Origin: Tautonia plasticadhaerens
GTDB taxonomy: Bacteria > Planctomycetota > Planctomycetia > Isosphaerales > Isosphaeraceae
Reading direction: 5' to 3'
DNA: 64,000 nucleotides
Assembly (NCBI RefSeq): GCF_007752535.1
Contig: NZ_CP036426.1
Coordinates: 5,952,001-6,016,000 of the forward strand
Under the pieces are notes generated by a model that saw only the letters and a list, made by a program, of their open reading frames with translations, did not search any database and was not told the DNA's origin. Each line of letters opens with the position of its first letter. Position 1 is the first letter of the stretch. Position numbers and translations under genes: made by a program. This document shows positions 43,637-53,909 of this stretch, in pieces.

Positions 43637-44806
43637 ATGAGGGCCATCTGCTGGCACGGCAAGAGCGATGTGCGCGTCGACACGGTCCCCGACCCGAAGA
43701 TCGAGGACCCGCGCGACGCGATCGTCCGGATCACCTCCACCTGCATCTGCGGCTCCGACCTGCACCTCTACGACGGCTACATGCCGACGATGGAGGCCGG
43801 CGACGTCCTCGGCCACGAGCCGATGGGCGTCGTCGAGGAAGTCGGGAAGTCGGTGACGAAACTCAAGCCGGGCGACCGCGTGGTCGTCCCGTTCACGATC
43901 TCCTGCGGGACCTGCTGGTTCTGCGAGCGGCAGCTCTACTCGCTCTGCGACAATTCGAACCCCAACGCCGAGATCGCCCGACAGGCGATGGGCCAGTCGC
44001 CGGCGGGCCTCTTCGGCTACTCGCACATGCTCGGCGCCTACCCCGGGGGGCAGGCGGAGTACCTCAGGGTGCCCTACGCCGACGTCGGCCCGGTGGTGAT
44101 CCCCGACGGCATCCCGGACGAGAAGGTCGTCTTCCTCTCCGACATCTTCCCGACCGGATACATGGCCGCCGAGCAGGCTCAGATCGAGCCGGGCGACGTC
44201 GTCGCGATCTGGGGCTGCGGCCCGGTGGCGCAGTTCGCCATCCGCAGCGCCTGGATGCTCGGGGCGGGTCGGGTCGTCGCCATCGACCGGGTGCCGGAGC
44301 GGCTGAAGATGGCCCAGGACGGCAAGGCCGAGACGATCAACTTCGAGGAGAAGGACGTCTACGACACCCTGATGGAGATGACCAACGGCCGCGGGCCGGA
44401 CCGCTGCATCGACGCCGTGGGGGCCGAGGCGCACGCCGGGGGCAGCCTCGACGCGGTGATGGACAAGGCGAAGGCGTCGGTCGGGCTGGCCACCGACCGG
44501 CCGCACACGCTCCGCGAGGCGATCATGTGCTGCCGGAAGGGTGGCACCGTCTCGATCCCGGGGGTCTACATCGGGTTCCCCGACAAGGTCCCGATGGGCG
44601 CCGCGATGAACAAGGCCCTGACCTTCAAGATGGGCCAGACGCACGTCCCGAAGTACCACAAGATGCTCCTCGGGAAGATCGAGGCCGGCGAGATCGACCC
44701 GTCGTTCGTGATCACGCACGAGGTGCCCCTGGAGAAGGGGCCCGAGATGTACAAGACGTTCCGGGACAAGAAAGACCACTGCATCAAGGTGGTCCTCAAG
44801 CCCTGA
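43637..44806 (+). CDS. zinc-dependent alcohol dehydrogenase 2
   Basis: The 389-residue paralogue of the upstream dehydrogenase has [23 protein letters not shown] and structural-zinc [15 protein letters not shown]. The nucleotide loop is WGCGPVAQF, with Ala in place of the last Gly of GxGxxG, which may affect cofactor binding. GAGGAG lies upstream of ATG 43637. The two copies probably differ in substrate. Confidence 0.85.
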   Translation: MRAICWHGKSDVRVDTVPDPKIEDPRDAIVRITSTCICGSDLHLYDGYMPTMEAGDVLGHEPMGVVEEVGKSVTKLKPGDRVVVPFTISCGTCWFCERQLYSLCDNSNPNAEIARQAMGQSPAGLFGYSHMLGAYPGGQAEYLRVPYADVGPVVIPDGIPDEKVVFLSDIFPTGYMAAEQAQIEPGDVVAIWGCGPVAQFAIRSAWMLGAGRVVAIDRVPERLKMAQDGKAETINFEEKDVYDTLMEMTNGRGPDRCIDAVGAEAHAGGSLDAVMDKAKASVGLATDRPHTLREAIMCCRKGGTVSIPGVYIGFPDKVPMGAAMNKALTFKMGQTHVPKYHKMLLGKIEAGEIDPSFVITHEVPLEKGPEMYKTFRDKKDHCIKVVLKP

Positions 44807-44901
44807 GCACCCGGAGTTGCGACGCGCGGGGGCGGCTCCCGGCCGCCCTTGCGATGGGAGGAGTTTCCGAACCGAGGACGGGAGAGAAGGGAGGGAGGAG
44901 G

Positions 44902-45594
44902 ATGGACAACAGGCGGAGGGATGGCGCCATGTTGGTGTGGTTGTCGAGCCTGGCGGTGCTCGCCGTTGGCGCGGGCCCCGGGCGCGCGTCCGCCCAGGAC
45001 GCGCCGGGCACCGAGCGCAAGCCCGCCGGCATGACGGTCGCGATCCTTGTCGCCGACGCGTTCGAACAGGTCGCGTTGACCGGCCTGCGCAAGGCGCTCG
45101 ACGCGGTCGGGGCGAAGACCGTGCTGGTGGCCCCGCACCCCGGCCAGGTCCGGGCCTGGAACCTGGCCAACTGGGGCGACATGTTCGACGTGGACCGCCC
45201 GCTCGGCCAGGCCCGGGCCGAGCAGTTCGACGCCCAGCTGCTCCCCGGCGGCGTGGGCAACACCGACCTGCTCCGGGTCAACGGCGACGAGGTGAAGTTC
45301 GTCCGGGCGTCCTTCGACGCCGGAAAGCCGGTCGCTTCCATCTGCCACGGTCCCTGGTCGCTCATCGAGGCGGGGGTCGTGAAGGGCCGGAGGATGACCG
45401 CCTGGCCGTCGCTGAAGACCGACCTCCAGAACGCCCGGGCGACCTGGGAGAACAAGGAGGCGGTGACGGACAACAACCTCGTCACCAGCCGGATGCCGGC
45501 CGACATCCCGGCCTTCAACCGACACATGATCGACCTCTTCGCAGCGGGCAAGCCGGGCACCGGTTCTGCCCCCTCGGGTACCGCTCGCCGGTGA
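44902..45594 (+). CDS. secreted DJ-1/PfpI family protein
   Basis: The 230-residue protein has an N-terminal signal-like segment (MLVWLSSLAVLAVGAGPGRASAQ is hydrophobic and ends at an AQ-D cleavage-like site). The PfpI core has DAFEQVALTG (acidic residue) and SICHGPWSLIEAG (catalytic Cys in the nucleophile elbow). Members act as glyoxalase/deglycase or protease-like stress proteins. It probably works outside the cytoplasm. It is followed by a second paralogue in the same orientation. Confidence 0.8.
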   Translation: MDNRRRDGAMLVWLSSLAVLAVGAGPGRASAQDAPGTERKPAGMTVAILVADAFEQVALTGLRKALDAVGAKTVLVAPHPGQVRAWNLANWGDMFDVDRPLGQARAEQFDAQLLPGGVGNTDLLRVNGDEVKFVRASFDAGKPVASICHGPWSLIEAGVVKGRRMTAWPSLKTDLQNARATWENKEAVTDNNLVTSRMPADIPAFNRHMIDLFAAGKPGTGSAPSGTARR

Positions 45595-45857
45595 GCCGTG
45601 TGGATGGAAAATCCTCTCCGGCCGGTCGGGCGATCCGACCGAAGCGTAATCAGCAATATCCCCTCAGCAGAGTCGCGTTTGCAGCGCTCCGGGCGGCTGG
45701 CTCGGTGGGTTCAGACTCCCCGACCGCACGCCTGCGCGATCACACACCGTCCGTCGTCCTGACCGTGACACGCCACCGCCTCGGCATACGCGTTGCCCCC
45801 AATCGGCTGCGCGCAGTGCCAACGCGCGGCGCGTTCAAACGACAAAGGAGCAGACTC
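45595..45857. other. gap between the two PfpI genes
   Basis: This 263-bp region has no supported gene. It is lower in coding signal than its neighbours and may hold the promoter of the second PfpI gene, but no clear elements were seen. Confidence 0.25.
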
Positions 45858-46688
45858 ATGCTGCTGGACCAAGCACGACGATTGTACCGGGGCAAACCGC
45901 TCGCTGGTCGGCGAATCGCGATGCTGGCGACCGACGGGTTCGAGATGGTCGAGCTCGTCGTCCCCGCCGCCGCCATGCGGCTGGCTGGCGCGACGGTCGA
46001 CGTGATTTCCATCCACCCGGGCCGGATCCGCGGGATGAACCTCCACGAACCGGCCAGCACGGTGGGCGTCGACCTGACGCTCGACCAGGCCGACCCGGCC
46101 GAGTACGACGGGCTCCTGATCCCCGGCGGGTTCGTCAATCCCGACCTCATGCGGCAGTCCGCCGGCGCGCGCGCGTTCGTCCGCGCGTTCGGCGAGAGCG
46201 GCAAGCCGATCGCCAGCCTGTGCCACGGTCCCTGGGTGCTCGCCTCGGCCGGGCTCCTGGAGGGCCGGCGTCTGACGTCCTGGCCCGGGCTCCGCGACGA
46301 CCTGGTCAACGCCGGCGCCACCTGGCTCAATCAGCCGCTCGTCCACGACGGCAACCTCGTGACGAGCCGCGGCCCGCAGGACCTCAAGCCGTTCGTCGCC
46401 GCGATCACGCGGCTGTTCGCCGGGGCCGACCGGGAGCTGGAGCAGGAGTTCCCGTCGTCCCGCGCGACGCAGTCCTCGCCGCCACCGGACGAGCCGCCGC
46501 GCCTGGTCGTCGACGTGATGCGCTGGATGCCCAAGCCCTCGGTGCGCACCATCCTCGGCCTGGCCGTCGCCGCCGTCGCCGTCTCCCTCTACCTCCGTCG
46601 ACGACAACTGGGCGTGCGGTCCCTGGCGGCCCCTGCCGCCGAGAACGCGCGGCCGTCGTCGCCGGGTCGATTCGCGCTGAGCCGGTGA
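45858..46688 (+). CDS. DJ-1/PfpI family protein with C-terminal anchor
   Basis: The 276-residue protein starts at ATG 45858 after AAAGGAG. The PfpI core has DGFEMVELVVPAAAMR and SLCHGPWVLASAG with the nucleophile Cys. Unlike most family members it has a ~70-residue C-terminal extension. This ends in a hydrophobic helix (TILGLAVAAVAVSLYL) followed by RRRQLG, consistent with a cytoplasmic domain anchored to the membrane. The N-terminus has no signal peptide. It may protect against aldehydes at the membrane. Confidence 0.8.
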   Translation: MLLDQARRLYRGKPLAGRRIAMLATDGFEMVELVVPAAAMRLAGATVDVISIHPGRIRGMNLHEPASTVGVDLTLDQADPAEYDGLLIPGGFVNPDLMRQSAGARAFVRAFGESGKPIASLCHGPWVLASAGLLEGRRLTSWPGLRDDLVNAGATWLNQPLVHDGNLVTSRGPQDLKPFVAAITRLFAGADRELEQEFPSSRATQSSPPPDEPPRLVVDVMRWMPKPSVRTILGLAVAAVAVSLYLRRRQLGVRSLAAPAAENARPSSPGRFALSR

Positions 46689-46979
46689 CGGCGCGGCGGA
46701 AAGTTCGCCGCCAAAGCCGCGACCCGCGGCCGCTGCATCGGGTATGAGCGATCATGAGTCGGAAGGCAGGGGGAGGGGCAAACGGATATTCCGGTATCCC
46801 CGTCCCGAGCAGGCGGCCGTGGGCGGAGCACCGAGAAGCTCAGCGGGCCCGGCTTAATCCAAGCCTCGATGACCATTTGGCCACGCGGCCGGGGTCCGCT
46901 GGGGCGCGGGTCCTGCCGGGCTCAGCTTCAATCCGCGCGCCGGGCCCGGCTCGCCGCCGGCTCGGCGCCGCCACCGGAT
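46689..46979. other. intergenic region
   Basis: This 291-bp region has no supported gene; short frames here are GC-rich shadows. Confidence 0.25.
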
Positions 46980-47202
46980 TGATGAGCACCACATTATGCA
47001 GGAGGTCCACGCGGCCGTCCACGCCGCGGGGCAGACCAGGAGGGCGAGTTGCGACACCTTCGTCCTGCACCTCCCGGAAGCCGACTCCGACGTCCGCGCC
47101 GTGCAGCAGGTGCTGTGCCACCGCGACGTCTCCACGACAATGAACGACAGCCACGTGCTCCTGCGCGGTGGCTGCATCGTCATCCCACTGGACCGGCTAT
47201 AA
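46980..47202 (+). pseudogene. C-terminal remnant of a tyrosine recombinase
   Basis: The frame EHHIMQEVHAAVHAAG and RRASCDTFVLHLPEADSD is followed by VRAVQQVLCHRDVSTTM and SHVLLRGG...IPLDRL. This matches the catalytic end of IntI/XerC-like integrases (HETVLQRAVK..AG; CHTLRHSFATHLLE; VQELLGHRDVSTTMIYTHVL). Key residues of the RHSFATH block are degraded and the N-terminal part is absent. It is a decayed recombinase, perhaps an integron-type integrase. Confidence 0.5.
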
Positions 47203-47633
47203 CGCATCAGGGATCCAGGCGCCCCTCCCGTCGTCCGACCCGAAATGCGGTCAGTATGCCGAAGCGCAAAGCGCGTCGGTCCGAAACGCCGCGGGCCGAT
47301 TACACCGACGCAGGTCGGGATACTGGATTCGGCCGGGGCGATTGCGCCGTCCGCCGCGATGGGAGTCGCGCGAGGAGCCCGAGCACGCGATCCTTCGCGG
47401 AACGCGCACCGTCTTTGATCATGTGGCCGCGGTCCCCTCGGCAGGCCTGGATCAAGCCCTGCTGGGGAGCGAATATCGAGGCACGTGCCCGGACGGCTCC
47501 GCTCGCAAGTCAGCCGGACCATCTCCGGGTCGAGGCCGAACCTCGGTGAGGGTGGGCCGCCGGCCCGACGATCCGTCTCCGATCCTCGTCGGACCCCAGT
47601 GGACGACGACCCCCGCGTCCCGGATCCCAGATT
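47203..47633. other. intergenic region before sigma factor
   Basis: This 431-bp region has no supported gene and no recognised terminator or promoter. It presumably includes the promoter of the sigma factor gene. Confidence 0.25.
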
Positions 47634-48287
47634 ATGGAGACCAGCAAGGTGGCCAACCCGAGCGACACCGACGACCTCCTCCGCCGCGCCCTCGATGGCG
47701 ACGAGGCCGCCTTCGTCGCGCTTTTCGACGCCGCGCGCGACCGCCTCCGCCGCATGGTCCGCCTGCGGCTCGACCGCCGGCTCTCGGGCCGTGTCGACGA
47801 GTCCGACGTGCTGCAGGATGCCTACCTAGAGGCCCGCAGGCGTCTGGCCGACTACGCCCGCGACCCCGGGACGATGCCCGTCCACCTATGGCTCCGCCTA
47901 GTCACCGGTCAGACGCTGACCGACCTGCACCGCCGCCACCTCGGGGCCCGGATGCGCGACGCCGGCCTGGAGGTCGCACTGCACCGCGGCGCCCCGCCGG
48001 CGGCCAGCTCGGCCTCGATGGCGGCCCAACTATTCGGCAAGATGACCAGCGCCTCGCGGGCCGCCATCCGGGCCGAGCACGCCGCGATCGTCCAGGAGGC
48101 GCTCGACGGCATGGACGCGATCGACCGCGAGGTCCTGGCCCTGCGACACTTCGAGCACCTGAGCAACGCCGAGGTGGCCCTTTCGCTCGGCCTGACCCGG
48201 ACGGCCGCCAGCAACCGATACATCCGGGCGTTGAAGCGGCTCAAGGAGATCCTGTCCTCGGTCCCCGGCCTGGGCGATCCCCTGTAG
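47634..48287 (+). CDS. ECF RNA polymerase sigma factor
   Basis: The 217-residue protein has region 2 (LFDAARDRLRRMVRLRL, VDESDVLQDAYLEARRRL) and region 4 with HLSNAEVALSLGLTRTAASNRYIRAL. The region order and the AYLEARRRL form are typical of planctomycete extracytoplasmic-function sigma factors. It lies 54 bp before a Ser/Thr kinase gene on the same strand. Such sigma/kinase pairs are common in planctomycetes, where phosphorylation is thought to control the sigma factor. Confidence 0.82.
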   Translation: METSKVANPSDTDDLLRRALDGDEAAFVALFDAARDRLRRMVRLRLDRRLSGRVDESDVLQDAYLEARRRLADYARDPGTMPVHLWLRLVTGQTLTDLHRRHLGARMRDAGLEVALHRGAPPAASSASMAAQLFGKMTSASRAAIRAEHAAIVQEALDGMDAIDREVLALRHFEHLSNAEVALSLGLTRTAASNRYIRALKRLKEILSSVPGLGDPL

Positions 48288-48341
48288 CGCCTGCCTGAGG
48301 ACGGCCCGAAATGCCGCCGGACCCGGCGGAGGAACACGTCG

Positions 48342-51300
48342 ATGGACCAGCTCGACGAATCGCGGAACCCGGTCGAGGCCCTGGCCGAGGAGTTCATCGA
48401 GCGTCGGCGTCGCGGCGAGCGGCCCTCGCTCGAGGAATACGCCACGCGGTACCCCACCCTGGCCGTCGAGATCCGCGACCTGTTCCCGGCGCTGGCGATG
48501 ATAGAGGACCTCGGCGAGGACGCCGCAGCCGCCCCCGCCGACGGCCGGGCCGACCGGGGCACGGACGGCGGCCACCGGCCGACAATGCTGGGCGACTACC
48601 GGATCCTCCGCGAGATCGGCCGCGGCGGCATGGGGGTCGTCTATGAGGCGGTGCAGGAGTCGCTCGGCCGGCACGTGGCCCTGAAGATCCTGCCGACGCT
48701 GAGCCTGGCCGAGCCGGTGCAGCTGGAGCGGTTCCGCCGCGAGGCTCGGGCGGCGGCGAAGCTGCACCACACCAACATCGTGCCCGTCTTCGGCGTCGGC
48801 GAGCACGGCGGAGTGCACCACTACGCGATGCAGTACATCGCCGGGCAGCCGCTGGACGAGGTGCTGCGCCAGCTCCGGTCTCTCCGCGGGTGCGACCGCC
48901 GCGAGGAGGCCGACGCCCCGCCGGCGTTCTCGACGCTCGCCCATGGCGCCGGCGAGGCGCCCTCGGCCCTCGACTTCGCCCGATCGGTCGCCAGCGGTCG
49001 GTTCGCGTATGATCGCGGCAGAGAAGCGGGCGAGGAGGTGCCCCCGGCGCCGATACCCCGCCCGGACGGCGACGCCACGACGAGCCTGGCGATCCCTCGG
49101 CCCCAGGGCGGGCCGGCGTCGGCCCTGGGCCCGCCGACGCCCCCCGGATCGTCCTCCCCGGCCGCGTTCCCGGGGCGGGGGGACCTCTCGGGTATCGAAT
49201 CGGACTACCGCCTGTACTTCGGGAGCGTGGCCCGGATCGGCATCCAGGTCACCGAGGCGCTGGCCCATGCGCACGAGCACGGCATCCTGCACCGCGATGT
49301 CAAGCCGTCGAACATCCTGCTCGACGCCGGGGGCCGCGCCTGGGTGACCGACTTCGGGCTGGCCAAGTCCGAGGGGGACGCGCTGACGAACACCGGTGAC
49401 ATCGTCGGCACGGTCCGCTACATGGCGCCCGAGCGGTTCCGGGGCGTCTCCGACGCCCGGGGCGACATCTACGGCCTCGGTCTGACGCTCTACGAGCTGC
49501 TCGCCCTGCGTCCGGCGTTCGACGGGGCCGACTGCATGCGGCTGATCGAGCGGATCGGCAACGTCGACCCTCCCCGCCCGAGGTCCATCGACCCGCGCGT
49601 GCCGCGAGACCTGGAGACGATCGTCCTGAAGGCGGTCGAGAAGGACCCGGCGTGCCGCTACGCGACGGCCGCCGCCCTGGCCGAAGATCTGGGGCGTTTC
49701 CTCGAAGACCGGCCGATCGCCGCCCGCCGCGCCAGCCAGGCCGAGCGTGCCTGGCGGCTCTGCCGGCGTAACCCGGTCATCTCGGGCCTGGCGTCGACGG
49801 TCGTCGCCATCCTCTCCTTCCTGGCCGTCGCCGGGCCGATCGTCGCGGTCCGGCAGGCGAACCTGGCCGCCTCCGAGTCCGAGGCCAAGCGACGCGCGCT
49901 CACGGTGGAGCATCAGACCCGACTGGCCCTCTACGCCTCCGACATGAAGGTCGCCCATCAGGCCTGGGAGGACGGCGACTTCCGTCGCCTGCTCGACCGG
50001 CTCGACCGTCATCGACCCCGGCCGGGTGATGCGGAGGACCTTCGTGGCTGGGAGTGGTACTACCTCTACGAACGCTGCCGGAGGGGCCTTGAGACGCCTC
50101 GCATCGACCACGGCGTCCCCCTCTGGGCCGTCGCCTATTCTCCCGACGGCTCGACCCTCGCCCTCGCCGACGCGGACGGGGTGGCGACGCTCTACGACGC
50201 GGATACCCGGCGGCGCCTCCACATCATCGATGCCCATGCCAGCTGGATGCAAGGGATGGCCTTCTCGCCCGACGGCGGACTCCTGGCCACCGGGACCGAG
50301 GACCGGACGATCCGATTCTGGGCCGTCGAGGCCGGGACGCTCGCCAAGGGCCCCATGACGACGGGGGACGTCGAGTCCTTCGCCTTTTCGCCCGACGGCA
50401 AGCGGCTCGCCGTGATCGGGCATGGCGGCCTCGGAATCTGGGACGTCGATGCCGAGGTGCTCCTGAGCCCCCCTGACGGTCCCGGATGGCTGGAGGGAGT
50501 CCATGCCGTCATGTATGCTCCCGGCGGCGCGGTGCTCGCCGCGGCGCAGGGCGCTCATTCCGTCGCGCTGCTCGATGCGAACTCGGGAGAGCGGGTGGGC
50601 GGGCACGAGGGGCACGAGGCGCGGGTCCTGTCGCTCGCCTTCTCGCCCGACGGGGCGACGCTGGCCACCGGCGATGCTGAGGGCCTGGTCGTGCTCTGGG
50701 ACGTCGCCTCGGCCGAGCCCCGCACGACGCTCGCCGGGTCGGCGGACCCCATCTGGGCCCTCGCCTTCTCGCCCGACGGGGCGACGCTGGCCTCCGGCGG
50801 CGGCAACGGTGTCGTCACGCTCTGGGATGCGGCGACCGGGCGGCGGGTCGACCGGCTCGTCGGGCACGGCGGTGCGATCATGGCGCTCGACTACGCCCCC
50901 GACGGCGAGGTCCTGGCCTCCGGCGGCGGCGACGGCACGATCAGGCTGTGGGCCCTCTCACACGCCCGGACGGAGGAACTCCTCGAGCCGAGCTACGACG
51001 ACTCCCATTCGGGGGGACACCCCCAGGTCGCGGCCTTCTCGCCCGACGGCGCGATCCTCGCCCTGGGCGTCGGGTCGCCGGTAGGCGACTACGGGAGCCT
51101 GGACCTTATTGATCCGCGTTCGCTGGAGCCGATCGACGCCGTGAAGGACCACACCTGCTGGACGGCCGGCTTCTCGCCCGACGGCACGACCCTCGCCGTG
51201 GGAGGGCAGGAGCTGATCTTCTGCGACCTCCGCTCGGGCCATCGGCGGGCCATCCTCGACCCCCACGGCGGTCGGGTGATCACAGCCGGGGGTTCCCACT

Positions 51301-52685
51301 ATCACCCCGTCGCGATCCGGGACCTCGGATTCTCGCCCGGCGGCACGACGCTGGCGACGGCCGGCAAGGACCGCACGGCGAAGCTCTGGGACGTCGCCTC
51401 CGGCTCATGCCTGGCCACCTTCCCCCTCGCGGCCGAGGCCCACGCCGTCGCGTTCTCCCCCGACGGCGAGACCCTGGCCACCGGGGGTGTCGGCACCGAT
51501 GCCCTGACGCTCTGGGACGTGGACACCCAGGCGCGACGGGCCCTGCTCAAGGACGCCGGCATCCGGGACGTTGCCTTCTCGCCCGACGGCGCGATCCTCG
51601 CCTCGGCGCACGAGGACGGGACGATCATGCTCTGGGATGCCGCCACCGGCCGACGGCGAGCGACCCTCAAGGGGCACACGGGCTGGGTCCTCTCCGTAGC
51701 GTTCGCGCCCGGCGGCAGGACCCTCGCTTCGGGGGGCTGGGACGCCACGGTCCGGCTCTGGAACCTGGCGACCGAGGAGGAGCTATTCACCCTGAGGGGA
51801 CATACCCAATCCGTCACCGAGGTCGCCTTCGCTCCCGACCGCACATCGCTGGTCTCGACCAGCACCGACGACACCGCCCGCGTCTGGAGGGCGGTGGTCG
51901 TCGGAGGGGCCGGTCCCTCCGGCCCTCCCCCCCTACTCTCGATCCCGGGATCGGACGCGGAGCCGTACGTGATCGAAGTCAGCCGGACGGACGACGCACC
52001 GGTCGCCGACGGCCACATCGAGCCGGGAGAGTACGGCGGCCCGACGATCGCGTTCGACTTCGCGGAGGATCGCAATCCCGGCCGGGTCCTGAACTGGAAC
52101 CGGACGAGGACCAAGAGCCCGGAAGACCTGAGCGTCCGTTTCTCCTCGGCCTACACGCGGGACGCACTGTTCCTGGCTTTCGAGATCCGCGACCAGTCAA
52201 TCGATGCCGACGGGCCCGACGAGCCGAACTCGTTCCCATGGGAGAACGATTCGGTCGAGGTCCTGATCGACGGCGACCGCACCTCGAATGACCTCTGGTG
52301 GGGCGACCGCATCGGCAGCCGGGAGGGCTTCCAGGTCATCGCGGATGCGCTCGGGGCGCAATTCACCGCCTCATTCGCCGACGATCTCTCCAACGGAGAC
52401 TGGACGGCCAAGTCGGTCCTCGTCCCGGGCGGCTACGTCATCGAGTTCGAGATCCCCCTCGCCCGGATCGACACGCGGGACGGCCCCGAGACCGTCCCGG
52501 CCGCGGCCGGCTCCAAGCTGCGCTTCAACATCGCCGTCAACGACGTCGACGACCCCGAGGCCGAGTTCCGCGACCAGGTCTTCCTCTGGTCGGAGCACCC
52601 GGAGACCCTCCCCCTGCCGTTGGGGGCGTCACACTTCGGCCTCGGCGAGGACGCCTGGCCGGTCGTATTGAGGCTGGCTCCCTGA
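48342..52685 (+). CDS. Ser/Thr protein kinase with WD40 repeats and CBM9-like domain
   Basis: The 1447-residue protein has an N-terminal kinase domain: glycine loop EIGRGGMGVVYEAV, K115 (HVALKIL), catalytic HRDVKPSN (D319) and DFGLAKSE (D337). A Pro/Ala-rich insert of ~100 residues splits the kinase before the HRD loop. A transmembrane helix lies around 478-506. Residues ~590-1180 carry repeated FSPDG...LWD WD40 units. The last ~240 residues resemble a CBM9/DOMON-like domain (VEVLIDGDRTSNDLWWGD; FNIAVNDVDDPE). The kinase would be cytoplasmic, with the propeller and binding domain outside. It is linked to the ECF sigma gene. Confidence 0.85.
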   Translation: MDQLDESRNPVEALAEEFIERRRRGERPSLEEYATRYPTLAVEIRDLFPALAMIEDLGEDAAAAPADGRADRGTDGGHRPTMLGDYRILREIGRGGMGVVYEAVQESLGRHVALKILPTLSLAEPVQLERFRREARAAAKLHHTNIVPVFGVGEHGGVHHYAMQYIAGQPLDEVLRQLRSLRGCDRREEADAPPAFSTLAHGAGEAPSALDFARSVASGRFAYDRGREAGEEVPPAPIPRPDGDATTSLAIPRPQGGPASALGPPTPPGSSSPAAFPGRGDLSGIESDYRLYFGSVARIGIQVTEALAHAHEHGILHRDVKPSNILLDAGGRAWVTDFGLAKSEGDALTNTGDIVGTVRYMAPERFRGVSDARGDIYGLGLTLYELLALRPAFDGADCMRLIERIGNVDPPRPRSIDPRVPRDLETIVLKAVEKDPACRYATAAALAEDLGRFLEDRPIAARRASQAERAWRLCRRNPVISGLASTVVAILSFLAVAGPIVAVRQANLAASESEAKRRALTVEHQTRLALYASDMKVAHQAWEDGDFRRLLDRLDRHRPRPGDAEDLRGWEWYYLYERCRRGLETPRIDHGVPLWAVAYSPDGSTLALADADGVATLYDADTRRRLHIIDAHASWMQGMAFSPDGGLLATGTEDRTIRFWAVEAGTLAKGPMTTGDVESFAFSPDGKRLAVIGHGGLGIWDVDAEVLLSPPDGPGWLEGVHAVMYAPGGAVLAAAQGAHSVALLDANSGERVGGHEGHEARVLSLAFSPDGATLATGDAEGLVVLWDVASAEPRTTLAGSADPIWALAFSPDGATLASGGGNGVVTLWDAATGRRVDRLVGHGGAIMALDYAPDGEVLASGGGDGTIRLWALSHARTEELLEPSYDDSHSGGHPQVAAFSPDGAILALGVGSPVGDYGSLDLIDPRSLEPIDAVKDHTCWTAGFSPDGTTLAVGGQELIFCDLRSGHRRAILDPHGGRVITAGGSHYHPVAIRDLGFSPGGTTLATAGKDRTAKLWDVASGSCLATFPLAAEAHAVAFSPDGETLATGGVGTDALTLWDVDTQARRALLKDAGIRDVAFSPDGAILASAHEDGTIMLWDAATGRRRATLKGHTGWVLSVAFAPGGRTLASGGWDATVRLWNLATEEELFTLRGHTQSVTEVAFAPDRTSLVSTSTDDTARVWRAVVVGGAGPSGPPPLLSIPGSDAEPYVIEVSRTDDAPVADGHIEPGEYGGPTIAFDFAEDRNPGRVLNWNRTRTKSPEDLSVRFSSAYTRDALFLAFEIRDQSIDADGPDEPNSFPWENDSVEVLIDGDRTSNDLWWGDRIGSREGFQVIADALGAQFTASFADDLSNGDWTAKSVLVPGGYVIEFEIPLARIDTRDGPETVPAAAGSKLRFNIAVNDVDDPEAEFRDQVFLWSEHPETLPLPLGASHFGLGEDAWPVVLRLAP

Positions 52686-52694
52686 CCCGATTCG

Positions 52695-52720
52695 CCGGGT
52701 GGGCCGTCGGCCCGACCCGG
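52695..52720 (+). terminator. hairpin after the kinase gene
   Basis: CCGGGT-GGGCC (52695-52705) pairs with GGCCC-G-ACCCGG (52709-52720) with one bulged G and a 3-nt loop. It lies 10 bp after the kinase stop. No U-run follows, but the stem is strong. Confidence 0.5.
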
Positions 52721-52913
52721 CATCCCGGCAGTGTGCCGGCGGGCGATGAGTGCTTGATGGACGATCGGACCGGCTCTGAGGGGGCGCATCGACGAGTCCG
52801 GTTGCGCGGACCTGATCCGGAGCGGAAGCCTCTTGCGAGGGGCGACGGGAGCGGTGCGCGTGGACCTGATGTCGACCTTGATTGGGCCCAACTGCCCGAG
52901 GGGAGCGTCTGCC

Positions 52914-53909
52914 ATGCCGAATGAGATCGATCGATCCGAGCTCGTCCGGACGATCGGGGCTCGCTTGATGTCACCGAGGCTGGCGATCGTGCTTGCGGGG
53001 CTCGTCCTCGCCCGCTGCTGCCTGCCGGCGCCTCGGTCGCAGGGCACCGACCCGTCTCAGCGGGCCGCCTTCCGGCTGCACGACGGTGTGATCCGGGCGA
53101 TGGACGCCTCGGCCGACGGTCGGGTGCTGGCCGCGGTCGGGGGCGACTCCGCCCGGCTCTGGGACCCGATCACCGGCCTGTCCCCTGCCCCGCCCCTGGT
53201 CGGCTCCGGGCCGCCCAACTGCGTGGCGCTATCCCCGGACGGGGGGACGCTCGCACTGCCCGGGTGGGACTACGCGATCGAGCTCCGCGACGCCGCCACG
53301 CTGCGTCCCCTCGCAACCCTCCGGGGGCACGACGCCCTGATCACCGCCCTCGCCTTCGCACCCGACGGTCGGGCTCTCGCCTCCGGGAGTCGCGACGGGG
53401 AGATCATCCTCTGGGACCCCTCCACCGAGGTGCCCCGGGCGACCCAGCTCGGCGGCGACCGGAGCGTGGTCGCCCTAGCCTTCGCCCCCGACGGCCTCGT
53501 CCTGGCATCGGGAAGCAGCGACGGCGCGATCCGGCTCTGGGATGTCGATTCCGGCAGGCTGCGCGTGGCCTTCGGCGGGCACGTCGCCATGTGTCTGGCC
53601 TTCGGCGCCGACGGTCGGACCCTGGCCTCGGCCGGCTTCGATCGGCTCGTGCGGCAGTGGGACATCTCGACGGGGCGGCTCCGCTCGGCCTTGCGGGGGC
53701 ATGGCAGCCCGGTGATGTCAGTGTCCTATTCGCCGGACGGGCAGACGCTGGCCTCCGGCGATGATCGCGGTGCGATCCGTCTCTGGGAAGCGGCGAGCGG
53801 ACGGCCGCGAGTCGAGTTCCGCGGCCACGAAGGCGGAGTCGTCTCCCTGCGGTTCGGCGCCGACGGCAGGAGTCGTCGCTGTCCGAGGCGCCGTGGAGCA
53901 GGTAGATGA
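52914..53909 (+). pseudogene. WD40-repeat protein truncated at a rearrangement
   Basis: From ATG 52914 the frame has an N-terminal hydrophobic segment (LAIVLAGLVLARCC), possibly a lipoprotein signal, then WD40 units with repeated LAFAPDG...LASGS...LWD. The last genuine unit stops at FGADGR near 53868. The remaining codons (SRRCPRRRGAGR) are antisense to an esterase and not WD40. The 3' end was lost at the same point where the neighbouring minus-strand gene lost its own, so the junction is a rearrangement breakpoint. Whether the shortened propeller works is doubtful. Confidence 0.7.

Noticed and set aside
46689-47633. Several open frames of 60-370 residues around the recombinase remnant
   Set aside because: They overlap in all frames with Arg/Ala/Pro-biased content; only the recombinase-like segment shows family resemblance.
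48030-50867. Long minus-strand open frame opposite the Ser/Thr kinase
   Set aside because: Repetitive shadow of the WD40 coding strand; no independent evidence.
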